From the NCBI GenBank assembly GCA_002435955.1, contig DIWZ01000033.1, forward strand, positions 1 through 26,052: a stretch of 26,052 nucleotides of DNA. The letters are read 5' to 3'. The first letter of the stretch is position 1; each line of letters starts with the position of its first letter. The DNA comes from Pelobacter sp. UBA6093 (GTDB lineage Bacteria > Desulfobacterota > Desulfuromonadia > Desulfuromonadales > Syntrophotaleaceae). Shown here piece after piece: positions 1 to 7,467 of this stretch. A model generated the notes under the pieces. The model saw only the letters and a program-made list of their open reading frames with translations, was not told the origin of the DNA and did no database searches. Position numbers and translations under genes: made by a program.

Positions 1-27
1 CTGGAAACTATGGATGGACACGGTGTA

Positions 28-168
28 GTTTTCATATGGGAAACGAGCAATTTTTCCCAAGGCCCAGGAAATCAAGCGCTTGCACGGAGGCGTAGATGTC
101 TACGCCGCACACGCAAGCGTGCGGATTGACGCTGAGATTGGGGAAAAGGGCCGTTTCCGGATGAAAAC
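28..168. repeat. Imperfect nested inverted-repeat element (intergenic)
   Basis: Four arm pairs nest around one centre. GTTTTCAT (28-35) pairs with ATGAAAAC (161-168), and GGAAACG (39-45) with CGTTTCC (152-158). TTTTCCC (52-58) pairs with GGGAAAA (141-147), and CGCTTGC (77-83) with GCAAGCG (113-119). The core is a perfect GGCGTAGA / TCTACGCC stem (89-96 / 99-106). This could fold as one long hairpin of about 140 nt. Such structure in a non-coding position suggests a dispersed intergenic repeat (REP/MITE-like) or a structured RNA. Copy number cannot be judged from one window. One frame (29-175) is open for 48 codons, but it has no start codon or ribosome site. Confidence 0.6.
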
Positions 169-179
169 CAACTAATTCC

Positions 180-210
180 GGCCCGTGATTCTGTGTCACG
201 GGCCTGTTTA
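180..210 (+). terminator. Rho-independent terminator-like hairpin
   Basis: A perfect 9-bp stem, GGCCCGTGA (180-188) with TCACGGGCC (196-204), encloses a 7-nt loop and is followed by TGTTTA. The T tract is short, so it is a moderate terminator on the + strand. It would end whatever gene lies left of the window, and it separates the repeat element from the symporter region. Confidence 0.55.
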
Positions 211-295
211 TGTTCGCGCAACAGGGGCATCCCTACTCTACAAAAATTTCTAATTGGATTAATCGCGTCAACAACGTGTATGTTTGTCTTTTTCA

Positions 296-538
296 ATGAG
301 CTATACAGTGTTATCAAATGAACTGATTGGTTTTAATATCGGAGGAAAGCATGAGGCGCGCGATACCACCGATGATAGTGAAATCGACAGTCAGCAGGGT
401 TATCTGTAGGCCGGCAGGGTGTCGATCCACGCCGTGCCAATGGAATGCACCTGAACGCGGTACCGGGTTTGCGGCCTCAGCCAGCTGGACACCGACCGCT
501 CCATCCCCTGCGCCGACCATTTCAGCTTCTTCTATTGA
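296..538 (+). pseudogene. Possible decayed short gene with two in-frame stops
   Basis: Read from ATG 296, this frame hits TAG (407-409) and TGA (452-454) before its last stop, TGA 536-538. From 353 onward the frame has about 78% G/C at third codon positions by hand count (46 of 59 sense codons), against about 56% at first positions. That is the profile of a real gene in a GC-rich genome. The final segment reads GLSQLDTDRSIPCADHFSFFY when the last stop is left off; I do not recognise the family. Two nonsense codons suggest decay of a gene that once preceded the symporter, 16 bp upstream of it. Alternatives are selenocysteine or pyrrolysine recoding (unlikely for both stops in so short a frame), chance, or the overlapping frame starting at 351. 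Confidence 0.25.
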
Positions 539-542
539 TTGA
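351..542 (+). CDS. Small hypothetical ORF (63 aa), doubtful
   Basis: ATG 351 is preceded by a perfect GGAGG (341-345) at ideal spacing, and the frame stays open for 63 codons to TGA 540-542, just ahead of the symporter. The product is rich in Pro, Ala, Ser and Thr, has four Cys, and shows no membrane segment or known motif. Third-position GC is only about 55%, lower than in the neighbouring genes, so the codon profile does not support it. It could be a short leader ORF coupled to the symporter, or a chance frame over the decayed gene in the other reading frame. The strong ribosome site is the only positive evidence. Confidence 0.2.
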   Translation: MRRAIPPMIVKSTVSRVICRPAGCRSTPCQWNAPERGTGFAASASWTPTAPSPAPTISASSID

Positions 543-554
543 GGAGAACCGCCC

Positions 555-1961
555 ATGACTTCTTTGCATCTTGCCGATCAGATCATCATCCTCGGTTACC
601 TGGTCTTTGTATTGGGGCTGGGCCTATGGTCGGGCCGTCGGGTCAAGGATCTGGAGGATTACGCGGTGGCCGGACGTGGCTACAGCGCCCTGGTCATTGC
701 CATGACGTTGTCCGCCTCGTTTATCGGCGGGGGCTTTACCATGGGCAACGCGGAGAAGGTCTTTTCCCTCGGCATCATCAACATCGCGGTGTTGTGGGGG
801 TTCAGCTTAAAGGAAATCCTGGTGGCCCGGTTCATCGGTCCGCGCATGGGGCGTTTCCCGAATGCCATATCGGTGGGTGACGTCATGGCGGTCAATTATG
901 GCAAGGTCGGCAAGGTGGTCACCGGCATCTTTTCCGTGCTGCTGTGCGCCGGCATCCTCGGTGCCCAGGTCGGCGCCATGGGCTATCTGTTCAACCTTTT
1001 TATGGGATTGCCGGTAGCGACCGGGATTGTCCTCGGAATGGGCATCGTCATTATCTATGACACCTTGGGCGGCATGCGTGCGGTGGTATCGACGGACGTC
1101 CTGCAGTTCTGCATTTTGGCCGTGGGCATCCCGCTGGCACTGTTTCTCGGCCTGCGCCAGGTCGGTGGCCTGGACGCTCTGGCTGCCAGCGTGCCGGTCG
1201 GGCATTTCGATCTGTTCGGGCATTTCTCCACGGTGCAAATCCTGTCGCTGTTTTTAACCTTCCTGCTAGGGGAAACATTGGTCCCGCCCTATGTGGTACG
1301 CCTGTTCATCAGCCGCAATACCCGTGCAACCTGCCGCGGCACCTTGTGGAGCGGACTTTTTTCCATCCCGTTCTTCGCCATCGCCGGCGGTATCGGTCTG
1401 GTGGCGCTGGCCCTGAACCCGACACTCAACGCCAACCTGGCCTTGCCCTATGTGATTCAAACGGTACTGCCCATCGGCCTGCGCGGACTGGTGGTGGCCG
1501 GCATCATTGCCGTGGTCATGTCGTCCGCCGATTCGTTTCTCAACAGTGCCTCGGTGGCCTTCGTCAACGACATCGTCAAGCCGTTGCTGCCACGCCCGCT
1601 GGCACCGAAACGTGGGCTGCTGTTGGCACGCCTGGCCACCCTCATCACCGGTTCGATCTCCGTCGTGTTCGCCATCCGCATTACCAGCCTGATCGATATA
1701 CTGATTTATGCCTACAACTTCTGGTCACCCATTATCCTGGTGCCTCTGGCTGCCACCCTGCTCGGGGTGCGTGCCGGCAAGGCTGCCTTCTGCGCCGGCG
1801 CTGCAGCCGGGTTGTGCGGTGTGTTCGTCTGGAACCGTCTGCTGGGGGCGCCCGGCGGCTTTAACGGCCTGCTGGTTGGAGTGTTTGCCAACCTCGCTGC
1901 TTTCTGGCTGACGGCACGGTTGTCCCGCCAACCCCTGGTCGCCCCCGAAGGGACTGCATGA
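555..1961 (+). CDS. Sodium:solute symporter (SSS/SSF family)
   Basis: This 468-residue inner-membrane protein is hydrophobic throughout, with about 12-13 membrane segments. It carries the SSF signature in GGMRAVVSTDVLQ (172-184). The TM1-like stretch TLSASFIGGG (51-60) and the TM8-like SSADSFLNSAS (323-333) match the Na2 sodium site of the LeuT-fold symporters. It should couple sodium entry to uptake of a small organic solute. The family includes proline, pantothenate, acetate and sugar carriers, and the substrate cannot be fixed here. GGAG (543-546) precedes ATG 555. It stands alone, with no catabolic gene beside it and a terminator straight after. The sequence upstream looks like a decayed gene. 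Confidence 0.9.
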   Translation: MTSLHLADQIIILGYLVFVLGLGLWSGRRVKDLEDYAVAGRGYSALVIAMTLSASFIGGGFTMGNAEKVFSLGIINIAVLWGFSLKEILVARFIGPRMGRFPNAISVGDVMAVNYGKVGKVVTGIFSVLLCAGILGAQVGAMGYLFNLFMGLPVATGIVLGMGIVIIYDTLGGMRAVVSTDVLQFCILAVGIPLALFLGLRQVGGLDALAASVPVGHFDLFGHFSTVQILSLFLTFLLGETLVPPYVVRLFISRNTRATCRGTLWSGLFSIPFFAIAGGIGLVALALNPTLNANLALPYVIQTVLPIGLRGLVVAGIIAVVMSSADSFLNSASVAFVNDIVKPLLPRPLAPKRGLLLARLATLITGSISVVFAIRITSLIDILIYAYNFWSPIILVPLAATLLGVRAGKAAFCAGAAAGLCGVFVWNRLLGAPGGFNGLLVGVFANLAAFWLTARLSRQPLVAPEGTA

Positions 1962-1981
1962 GTTGCCGTTGCTACCCTGTC

Positions 1982-2016
1982 AGCCCTCTGAAGACGCCGT
2001 TTCAGAGGGCTTTATT
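1982..2016 (+). terminator. Rho-independent terminator of the symporter gene
   Basis: A perfect 11-bp stem, AGCCCTCTGAA (1982-1992) with TTCAGAGGGCT (2001-2011), has an 8-nt loop and is followed by TTTATT. It lies 20 bp after the symporter stop. Confidence 0.88.
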
Positions 2017-2050
2017 CCTTGATGCGGGATACTAATTTTTTACCATGCAC

Positions 2051-2078
2051 TTGGCTAATCTGCCCATCTATCTATAAT
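2051..2078 (+). promoter_or_regulatory. Sigma-70-type promoter for the REC-PilZ gene
   Basis: The -35 box TTGGCT (2051-2056, 4 of 6 consensus) and the perfect -10 box TATAAT (2073-2078) are 16 bp apart. The predicted transcript starts near 2085 and has a leader of about 40 nt before ATG 2128. The symporter terminator lies just upstream, so this gene is transcribed on its own. Confidence 0.7.
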
Positions 2079-2127
2079 TAGAGGGGAAGACAAGTATATC
2101 GCGGCAAGCTTTATTCCGGAGGGCCCT

Positions 2128-2835
2128 ATGCCAGACAACCTTAAGGTCATGATCACCCGCGATCTGCTGGCGTTTTTTGACTCGGATGTGGATTTTTCCC
2201 GTCAGGAGGGCTTTGCCCTGCTGGTGGTTGAGGACGGCCTGGAAGCATGGCGGGAACTCGACCAGAGCTGGCCGAATCTGGTGATGATGGATTTGAATGC
2301 CGCGGGTATGGCGGGGGACGAGTTCAGTCGCCGCATCAACAAGGACGCCCATTTAAGGCATATCCCGGTGGTACTGATGGTGGCAAGCCAGAATTCCGAG
2401 GATCTCAACCGCTGCCTGAAGGCGCGCTGCGCCGACATCCTGTTCAAGCCGCTGAGCAAGCACCTGCTGATGGCCGCGGCCCGCCGTATTCTGGGGCTGC
2501 CTTTTCGATCTTTTCCGCGGACACCCATGTGCCTGGAGGTTCGTTATGGCTTGAATGACCGGGATATCCACACCGGATCCTGCGTCAACCTCTGCTCGGG
2601 GGGCATGTTCATCGAAACCAGACAACCGTTGCCCCTCGAGCAACTATTGCATGTCGATTTCCTGCTGCCCGGCACCACCCGGGTTATCGCCAGCCCGGCC
2701 AGCATCGCCTGGATTAACACAGAACAGGACCCTGTCAACAAGAACCTGCCTCCCGGTATGGGCCTGCAGTTTCTCTCCCTGAATCTGAACGACCTGCTGG
2801 CCATCTGCCGTTATATCCGATTGCGCACCGAGTAA
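2128..2835 (+). CDS. Response-regulator receiver plus PilZ domain protein
   Basis: This is a 235-residue cytosolic signalling protein. Residues 1-122 form a receiver domain: D55 in LVMMDLNAAG is the expected phospho-acceptor, S87 occupies the Thr/Ser switch position, and K107 in LFKPLS is the conserved lysine. The usual acidic pair after strand 1 is poor, with a single D12, so Mg2+ binding may be impaired. Residues 125-235 form a PilZ domain with RxxxR at R127-R131 and NLCSGG at 154-159, the two c-di-GMP contact motifs. The protein therefore probably joins phospho-signalling with c-di-GMP sensing. GGAGGG (2118-2123) precedes ATG 2128. It converges with the ABC exporter genes, 23 bp away, with no obvious shared terminator. 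Confidence 0.85.
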   Translation: MPDNLKVMITRDLLAFFDSDVDFSRQEGFALLVVEDGLEAWRELDQSWPNLVMMDLNAAGMAGDEFSRRINKDAHLRHIPVVLMVASQNSEDLNRCLKARCADILFKPLSKHLLMAAARRILGLPFRSFPRTPMCLEVRYGLNDRDIHTGSCVNLCSGGMFIETRQPLPLEQLLHVDFLLPGTTRVIASPASIAWINTEQDPVNKNLPPGMGLQFLSLNLNDLLAICRYIRLRTE

Positions 2836-2858
2836 CGGCTATCATACCTCTTCCCCGC

Positions 2859-4646
2859 TTATGCCGGCCGGGCAACCGGTGAATCGTTGAGGTCCAGATG
2901 CTGCAAGCGCCAAAGACGTGCATACAGGCCGTTTTGTGCCAGCAACTGCGCATGGGTTCCGATCTCGCGGATACGCCCCCGGTGCAGAAGCACGATGCGA
3001 TCCGCTCGCCGGATCGAACGCAGCCGGTGGGCGATAACCAGCACCGTGCGCCCATGCCGGGATCGTTCCATTTCCTTGTGTACGATGGCTTCGGTCGAGG
3101 CATCCAAACGGCTGGTCGCTTCATCGAACAGCAGGATGGGCGGATCGGCCGCCAAGGTACGGACCAGGCACAAAAGCTGACGTTCTCCCGCCGACAGGTT
3201 GCGGCCGCGCTCCTTCAGCATGCCCTGCAAGCCCCCCAGCCGCTCCACCGCCGACCAGGCCCCGCAAACCTTCAGCAGAGTCTGCAATTCGCTGTCGGAA
3301 AGGCCAACCAGCGGATCGAGATTGTCGCGCACCGTGCCGGCAAACAGAAACGGCTCCTGGGAGACCCAACCGATGCGGCGACGCACTTCCGCCGGATCGA
3401 GCTCGGCGAGGTTCTGCCCATCCAGTACAATGCGCCCCAAGGTAGGCTCGTAAAACCGCAGCAGCAGCCTGCCCAGGGTGGTCTTGCCGCTACCGGTATC
3501 GCCCACAATCCCGACCATCTCTCCCGGAGCAATCGACAACTCAATATCCGTGAGCACCGCCTCGCGGCCGTCGTAACTGAAACACACCTTGTCGAAATGC
3601 AAGGCTCCCCGCCCCCCGGCAGAGGGCTTGGCGCCGCCAGCTTCGGCCGGCTGGTCGAGAAGCTCGAAAATCCTTTCAAGGGATGCGTTGCTGGCTTGCA
3701 GCAGGGAATATTGGCCACTGAGCTTGCGCAAGGGTGCAAAAAACCGCTGCACATATTCCAGAAACGCCACCAGGGTTCCGAAGGTGGCCACCCCCTGCAG
3801 GACCGACACCCCGCCACGCCATAAAACTCCGGCGATGGCCAGGGCGGCCAGGGTTTCCAGAGCACTGAACAGAAATACATCCCAGCGGATGGCGGCAAAA
3901 TTGCTGATCCGGTAATCTTCCTGCAACACATCGAATTCGGCCAGGGTGCGCTGTTCCTGGCCGAACAACCGCACAGTGCCGACCCCGGCGATGCGCTCCG
4001 CCAGGTAGCCATTGAGCCCCGCCAGGCGGGCACGAACCTGTCGCATGGCCTGCCGCATGCGACGACGGAACAACATCAGCACCAGCCCCAGCAGCGGCAA
4101 CAGGGCAAAAGCCACCAACGTCAGGGCCGGATTCAGCCAGTACATCGCCGCCACCACGAATATCAGGGAAAAAACCTCTCCGAAAGCAGCCGCCACCCCT
4201 GAGCTGAAAAGTTCACCGACGTTTTCCACGTCGCTGGTCAGCCTCGTTACCAGGCGTCCGGACGGGTGGCGGTCGAAAAACCTCACCGGCAGTCGCAGCA
4301 GGTGTCGAAATCCGCGGCTGCGCAAATCGGCGGTAATTCTCTGGCCCACCCCCTGAGCCAGGTATCCCTGCCAGAACCCGAGCAGACTTTCGCCGCAGGC
4401 CGCTGCCAGAAACAGCAGCGCCACTGTGCCCAGCCCCGCCAGATGGCCCGGCACGATATGATTGTCGATGGCTATTTTGATAAGAAAAGGCTGCACCAGC
4501 CGCGCCGCTGTGGTCAGGGGCAACAGGGCCATGGCAGCGATGGCGGTCCCGCGATAGGGGCGGATCAGTCGCAAGAAACGACGAAACAAGGTCCAATCCA
4601 GGTGCCGCCCGGTAACTTCATCCAGGTCGAACATTCCGCGGCTCAC
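2859..4646 (-). CDS. ABC exporter half-transporter, consensus ATP-site subunit
   Basis: This 595-residue protein has an N-terminal six-helix exporter domain (about 20-325) and a nucleotide-binding domain (about 345-580). Walker A is GDTGSGKTT (382-390), the Q-loop glutamine is Q430, Walker B is ILLFDE with catalytic E509, and the switch is H540. Its signature is LSAGE (484-488) instead of LSGGQ. Together with the upstream gene it forms a heterodimer: this subunit supplies the working Walker motifs, while its altered signature faces the degenerate site of the partner. The start is GTG 4646, overlapping the partner's stop (GTGA), with GGAGGT in front, so translation is coupled. The architecture resembles MdlAB- and TmrAB-type multidrug or lipid/peptide exporters. 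The substrate is unknown. Confidence 0.93.
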   Translation of the reverse strand: MSRGMFDLDEVTGRHLDWTLFRRFLRLIRPYRGTAIAAMALLPLTTAARLVQPFLIKIAIDNHIVPGHLAGLGTVALLFLAAACGESLLGFWQGYLAQGVGQRITADLRSRGFRHLLRLPVRFFDRHPSGRLVTRLTSDVENVGELFSSGVAAAFGEVFSLIFVVAAMYWLNPALTLVAFALLPLLGLVLMLFRRRMRQAMRQVRARLAGLNGYLAERIAGVGTVRLFGQEQRTLAEFDVLQEDYRISNFAAIRWDVFLFSALETLAALAIAGVLWRGGVSVLQGVATFGTLVAFLEYVQRFFAPLRKLSGQYSLLQASNASLERIFELLDQPAEAGGAKPSAGGRGALHFDKVCFSYDGREAVLTDIELSIAPGEMVGIVGDTGSGKTTLGRLLLRFYEPTLGRIVLDGQNLAELDPAEVRRRIGWVSQEPFLFAGTVRDNLDPLVGLSDSELQTLLKVCGAWSAVERLGGLQGMLKERGRNLSAGERQLLCLVRTLAADPPILLFDEATSRLDASTEAIVHKEMERSRHGRTVLVIAHRLRSIRRADRIVLLHRGRIREIGTHAQLLAQNGLYARLWRLQHLDLNDSPVARPA

Positions 4647-6373
4647 GGTAGCACCTCCAGTTCCCGCTGCAGGCGTTCTTTCTCAATGAGCCGCGCATAC
4701 AAGCCGCCCTGCGCCAGCAAGGTATCGTGGGTACCGGATTCCACCATGCGACCGCCCTCCAGCACCATGATGCGATCCGCGGACGCCAGCAAGGAAGCCT
4801 GTCCCGTGGCCAGAAAGACGGTTTTTCCGGCCAGCACGCGGCGCAGCTGCTGCCAGATGGACTGCGCGGTGGCGGCATCGAGGTGACTGAAAGGGTCGTC
4901 CAGCAACCACAGGCTGCCGCCTCTGGCAAGGGCCCGCCCGAGGCAGACCCGTTGGCGCTGGCCGCCGGACAGCGCCTGTCCACCTTCGCCGACACGCGTT
5001 TCGAAACCGTTGGCAAAACCGGCTACCTCCTCACTCAGGCAGACCGATTGCGCCACCTGATGCAACAGCCGATTGTCCCCATCGGGCACCGCATAGAGCA
5101 GATTGTCCCGCAGCGAGCCGGAAAACAGACGCCCTTCCTGGGGCACCATGGCCACCCGCCGGCGATGGTCGCTTGCGTCCACTTGCGCCAGATCCTGACC
5201 ATTGATCAGCACCTGCCCTGCCGGCGCCGGATAGAGACCGGCCAACAAGCGCAGCAGCGTCGTTTTGCCGGAACCGGTCGGCCCGGTGATACCGATCAGG
5301 CTGCCGGCTGCGACTTCCAGCTGCAGCCCGTGCAGAACCGGAGCATCGCCATAGGTAAAGGTGAGCTGCCTGAGAGACACCGAGGGCGGCTCCTCCGCAT
5401 GCTCCATGGGCACAGCCGCAGGCGGCGCAGCCAGATACAGAATATCGGCCAGGCGCTCGGCGCTGGCGGCGCCTCGCTGTACCAGCCCCAAAATCCAGCC
5501 GAGCATCATGGTCGGCATGGTCAACTGCACCAGGTAGGCGTTGAAGGCCACCAATTCTCCCAACGATAATTGATGGGCGATCACCCGGCGACCGCCATAA
5601 TAAAAAATCAGCAAACTGCCGAGTGGCGCGATGAGCGCCATGCTGGGACCGATGGCGTTGCGTAACCGGGCCAGCAGCAGGCTGGATCCCAGATAGCGCT
5701 CGTTGAGGGTGTCAAAGTAAGCGCCCCGCAGGGCTCGCAATCCATAGCTGCGAATCACGGCGTGACCACTGATCCCCTCCTCCAGCGCTTCGCTTACCTG
5801 GCCCAATCCCCGTTGCACCTCGCCGGAGGCAGCCAGCAGCCGACTGGACAAATAACGCGTCAGCACCAGCAACAGCGGATAGGGCAACAGAGCCACCAGG
5901 GTCAAGGCCGGCGACAGCCGCAGCAAAACCACCAGGGTCATGCCATACACCATCAGGGTGTTGATGAAGATCATCAATCCGAAGCCGGCCAGAGTACGCA
6001 GGTTACTGATATCGTTGGTAAAACGCGACAACAGGTCGCCGGTGCGAAACCTGTCGAAAAAAGGCCCGCTCTGCGTAAGCAGACGGGCCAGCAGGTGACG
6101 GCGTAAATCGTTTTCCAGGCGACAGGCGGTGTGGAGAAAGTAGTGGCGCGACCAGATGCGCGTCACAAACCGCAGTACGGCAATGACGGCCAGCACTATC
6201 CCGGCAGCGTACAAGGTGGTCAGGGCGCCTGCCTGCACGCCATCGATCCCCACTTTAAGCAACCAGGGACCCAAAAGTCCCAGCAGGTCGGTCACCAGCA
6301 GCCAGACCACACCGGCCACCAGCATCGATCGATACTTATTGAGATAGGACAGCAAAAAGCGCATTCGGCGCAT
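4643..6373 (-). CDS. ABC exporter half-transporter, degenerate ATP-site subunit
   Basis: This 576-residue protein has a six-helix membrane domain followed by a nucleotide-binding domain. Walker A is GPTGSGKTT (364-372), the Q-loop is Q412 and the signature is a canonical LSGGQ (468-472). Walker B is LWLLDDP, so the catalytic Glu is replaced by D493. The switch His is Gln (Q525, in FLATGQ). This is the classic degenerate site of heterodimeric exporters, paired with the next gene, which it overlaps by GTGA. I chose ATG 6373 because AGAGG lies just upstream. A longer frame from TTG 6412 (589 aa) has no good ribosome site. It follows apbE by 65 bp on the same strand. Confidence 0.92.
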   Translation of the reverse strand: MRRMRFLLSYLNKYRSMLVAGVVWLLVTDLLGLLGPWLLKVGIDGVQAGALTTLYAAGIVLAVIAVLRFVTRIWSRHYFLHTACRLENDLRRHLLARLLTQSGPFFDRFRTGDLLSRFTNDISNLRTLAGFGLMIFINTLMVYGMTLVVLLRLSPALTLVALLPYPLLLVLTRYLSSRLLAASGEVQRGLGQVSEALEEGISGHAVIRSYGLRALRGAYFDTLNERYLGSSLLLARLRNAIGPSMALIAPLGSLLIFYYGGRRVIAHQLSLGELVAFNAYLVQLTMPTMMLGWILGLVQRGAASAERLADILYLAAPPAAVPMEHAEEPPSVSLRQLTFTYGDAPVLHGLQLEVAAGSLIGITGPTGSGKTTLLRLLAGLYPAPAGQVLINGQDLAQVDASDHRRRVAMVPQEGRLFSGSLRDNLLYAVPDGDNRLLHQVAQSVCLSEEVAGFANGFETRVGEGGQALSGGQRQRVCLGRALARGGSLWLLDDPFSHLDAATAQSIWQQLRRVLAGKTVFLATGQASLLASADRIMVLEGGRMVESGTHDTLLAQGGLYARLIEKERLQRELEVLP

Positions 6374-6438
6374 GGAAGCCTCTTGGAAAAACCACCTGAG
6401 TTTCCTGCTCAACCATCAGCATGGCGCCTGCTGGGACT

Positions 6439-7434
6439 TCATGGCCAGGTCACCCGCTCACGCAGACCGGGACTGATCACGGTGGTTCCGTCGGCTGCGA
6501 CAATCAGCCCCCAGGTCTGAGGGTAACGTTCCAGCAGCGCCAACCCCTTCTCCGGACCGAGCACAAACACCGCCGAGGCCAGTGCGTCGGCCCATACCGC
6601 CTGACGGGAGACCACGGTCACACTCTGGCAGCGTCTCGCCGGCATGCCGGTTGCCGGATCGAACAGGGGATGATAGCGCACCCCGTCCTGCTCGAAAAAC
6701 CGTTCGTAATCCCCCGAAGTAACCACCGCCAGTGCCTCCGGCAGGATCAGGGTAGCGAGCAACGCATCGGTTTGTCGGGGATGGCGGATGGCGATACGCC
6801 AGGGGTCGGCACGATGACCGATAAAGCGCACATCATCGCCGGCGCTGACAGCGGCGCAGGTGACCCCGGCACGCTCCAGTACGGCCACCGCCCGGTCGAT
6901 AATATAGCCCCTGGCGATTCCACTCAAATCGATCCAGGCATCGGTGCGTTTAATCACCCGGCCATTTTCGACAGCCAGCGCCTCCAGGCCGCTGGCGGCA
7001 AGCGCTGCCTCGATTTCACCTGCAGCCGGCAATCGGGGATGCGACGCCCCGAACCCCCAAAGGAGCTTGAGGCGTCCCAGCGTCATGTCGAAGGCGCCGT
7101 CACTGGCTTTGCCCACCTGCAATCCTTTGCCCAGGATCTCCAGGGTTTCCGGTGCGACGACGGCGTCCCCCACTATTGCGGACAGGCGCGTCACATCGCT
7201 GCCGCGGTGATGAAAACCGGTCAGCGTCTCAAGCCGCGCCATTTCGTCGAAAGCGGCCTCAATGGCCGGAGCGAAACGTTGCGGCCGCTGGTCGTAAACG
7301 GAGATCTCTACCGTGGTTCCGAGCAGCAGCCGAGTGCGCTGCAGAGGTTGCTGCCGCCCCTGCAGCACCTGCCAGAAAGCTGCAGCGACCCCGAGCCACA
7401 ACACTGCGATGGCCAGCAGACGATAGCGGGACAC
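6439..7434 (-). CDS. apbE: FAD:protein FMN transferase (ApbE)
   Basis: ApbE moves FMN from FAD onto Thr/Ser residues of target proteins such as Nqr and Rnf subunits, outside the cytoplasmic membrane. In this 331-residue protein the family motifs appear in order: LGTTVEISVY (38-47), SDGAFDMT (111-118), DLSGIARGY (169-177), SAGDD (197-201), SGDYERFFEQDG (240-251) and DPATGMP (259-265). D283 and S287 sit at the metal site. A hydrophobic N-terminus (about 5-24) targets it to the membrane, but there is no lipobox cysteine, so it is probably anchored rather than a lipoprotein. The start is GTG 7434, with GGAGGTG in front. It follows rimO by 33 bp. No flavinylation substrate is encoded in the window. 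Confidence 0.93.
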   Translation of the reverse strand: MSRYRLLAIAVLWLGVAAAFWQVLQGRQQPLQRTRLLLGTTVEISVYDQRPQRFAPAIEAAFDEMARLETLTGFHHRGSDVTRLSAIVGDAVVAPETLEILGKGLQVGKASDGAFDMTLGRLKLLWGFGASHPRLPAAGEIEAALAASGLEALAVENGRVIKRTDAWIDLSGIARGYIIDRAVAVLERAGVTCAAVSAGDDVRFIGHRADPWRIAIRHPRQTDALLATLILPEALAVVTSGDYERFFEQDGVRYHPLFDPATGMPARRCQSVTVVSRQAVWADALASAVFVLGPEKGLALLERYPQTWGLIVAADGTTVISPGLRERVTWP

Positions 7435-7467
7435 GGCACACCTCCGTAGCTGAGTCAGGGGCTGGAA

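Noticed and set aside
205..554. Riboswitch (c-di-GMP GEMM, cobalamin or similar) in the gene-poor stretch
   Set aside because: None of the conserved core strings of these classes is visible, and the region shows a coding-like codon pattern instead.
314..556. 80-codon - strand frame upstream of the symporter
   Set aside because: It is codon-aligned antisense to the coding-like + frame. Its ATG lies at the symporter start with no ribosome site, and its codon-position GC profile is reversed (highest at the first position).
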